Source: JAUVZF01 sp035529015 (lineage in GTDB: Bacteria > Planctomycetota > Phycisphaerae > FEN-1346). Taken from it: a DNA stretch of 5,728 bases. This document shows positions 5,270 through 5,728 of this stretch, in pieces. The stretch is from assembly GCA_035529015.1 (NCBI GenBank), contig DATKXP010000381.1:1-5728 (forward strand), written 5' to 3'. Under the pieces are notes generated by a model that was given only the letters and a program-made list of their open reading frames with translations, was not told where the DNA came from and searched no databases. A program made the translations under genes and the position numbers. Positions within the stretch are counted from its first letter, which is position 1. Every line of letters starts with the position of its first letter.

Positions 5270-5728
5270 TCACAGGTGCGTCTTCCAGACGGTGAACGCG
5301 GCCGAGGCCCAGAAGTAGGCCGAGAACGATACGGCGGTCCAGAGAAGGTCGGCCCAGGCGCGCTGGCGCACCCGCATCCGCCACGCCGCCAGGGCGGCCA
5401 CCGGAAACGCCGGCACCAGGCCGGCCAGGAAACCGTATCCCATCATGATGGCGAGTTCGCGGCAGAGGTACGCGTAGACGCCGCACAGCACGGCAAGACC
5501 GACGATGGCGGCGCGCGAGTGCCATCGCGCTCGCTTCATCTCCGAGCCGCCGCCGTACCTCGCCCCCGCCGCAACCAGCGCCGTCGCCTGGAACGCCACG
5601 AACAGGGCCACCGGCCACGTGAAGACAAACTCGCCTGCCGCGCGGCTGGCTACCACCGTCCCGCCGGCGCCAAGCAGGAACGCCGCCGCCGCAAACGTCG
5701 CGCGGGCCCGCGCGAGCGCGCGGTCGGG
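5270..5728 (-). CDS. Multi-pass integral membrane protein of unknown function (partial)
   Basis: The - strand frame ending at TGA (5272-5270) is open to the window edge, giving 152 visible residues. The start is probably beyond 5728. A GTG at 5656-5654 is possible but would cut away a good hydrophobic segment. Five probable membrane helices lie at visible residues 11-28, 35-57, 73-89, 95-116 and 128-148. Basic residues cluster in RALARARA before helix 1, in KRARWHSR between helices 2 and 3, and in RMRVRQR between helices 4 and 5, while the other loops are poor in them. This alternation fits the positive-inside rule and supports both the reading frame and a topology with the C-terminus outside. 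No family motif is recognised. The gene is convergent with the kinase gene and so not in its operon. Confidence 0.75.
   Translation of the reverse strand, partial: PDRALARARATFAAAAFLLGAGGTVVASRAAGEFVFTWPVALFVAFQATALVAAGARYGGGSEMKRARWHSRAAIVGLAVLCGVYAYLCRELAIMMGYGFLAGLVPAFPVAALAAWRMRVRQRAWADLLWTAVSFSAYFWASAAFTVWKTHL

Noticed and set aside
5148..5618. Alternative - strand frame over the membrane protein
   Set aside because: It is Arg/Gly-rich with no hydrophobic pattern, whereas the neighbouring frame shows five helices obeying the positive-inside rule.

Overview
The window comes from a strongly GC-rich bacterium. A lipoprotein signal peptide and many GC-rich hairpins of the C5...G5 type suggest a diderm, possibly a planctomycete. 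This taxonomic guess rests on general appearance only and is weak.

Layout. Positions 1-88 hold the last codons of an upstream gene. Positions 76-286 hold an array of four 43-bp tandem repeats. Each repeat carries an 8-bp perfect hairpin, and the repeat unit begins with a copy of the upstream gene's final codons and stop. A fifth hairpin of related but inverted sequence follows. A full-consensus sigma-70 promoter (339-366) then drives prfB, the gene for peptide chain release factor 2. This prfB has the classical programmed +1 frameshift at an in-frame TGA (484-486), so the protein is made from two frames. A small predicted lipoprotein gene starts on the base after the prfB stop. It is followed by glyA (serine hydroxymethyltransferase), a hypoxanthine phosphoribosyltransferase gene (hpt type) and a soluble coiled-coil histidine kinase, all on the + strand. 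At the right edge a convergent gene on the - strand encodes a multi-pass membrane protein whose 5' end lies outside the window.

How the genes relate. prfB, glyA and hpt are housekeeping genes for translation termination, one-carbon/glycine metabolism and purine salvage. The lipoprotein and the kinase are less characterised. prfB and the lipoprotein gene are probably translationally coupled. The later genes are separated by 83-111 bp gaps, one of which contains a perfect 10-bp hairpin plus a 27-nt tandem duplication.

The most notable features are the hairpin repeat array at the 3' end of the first gene, the evidence that its hairpins belong to a REP-like family with compensatory stem changes, and the RF2 frameshift, which a single-frame gene call would get wrong. 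I see no defence system, transposase, CRISPR array, tRNA or rRNA. Most of the coding content is ordinary chromosomal housekeeping.
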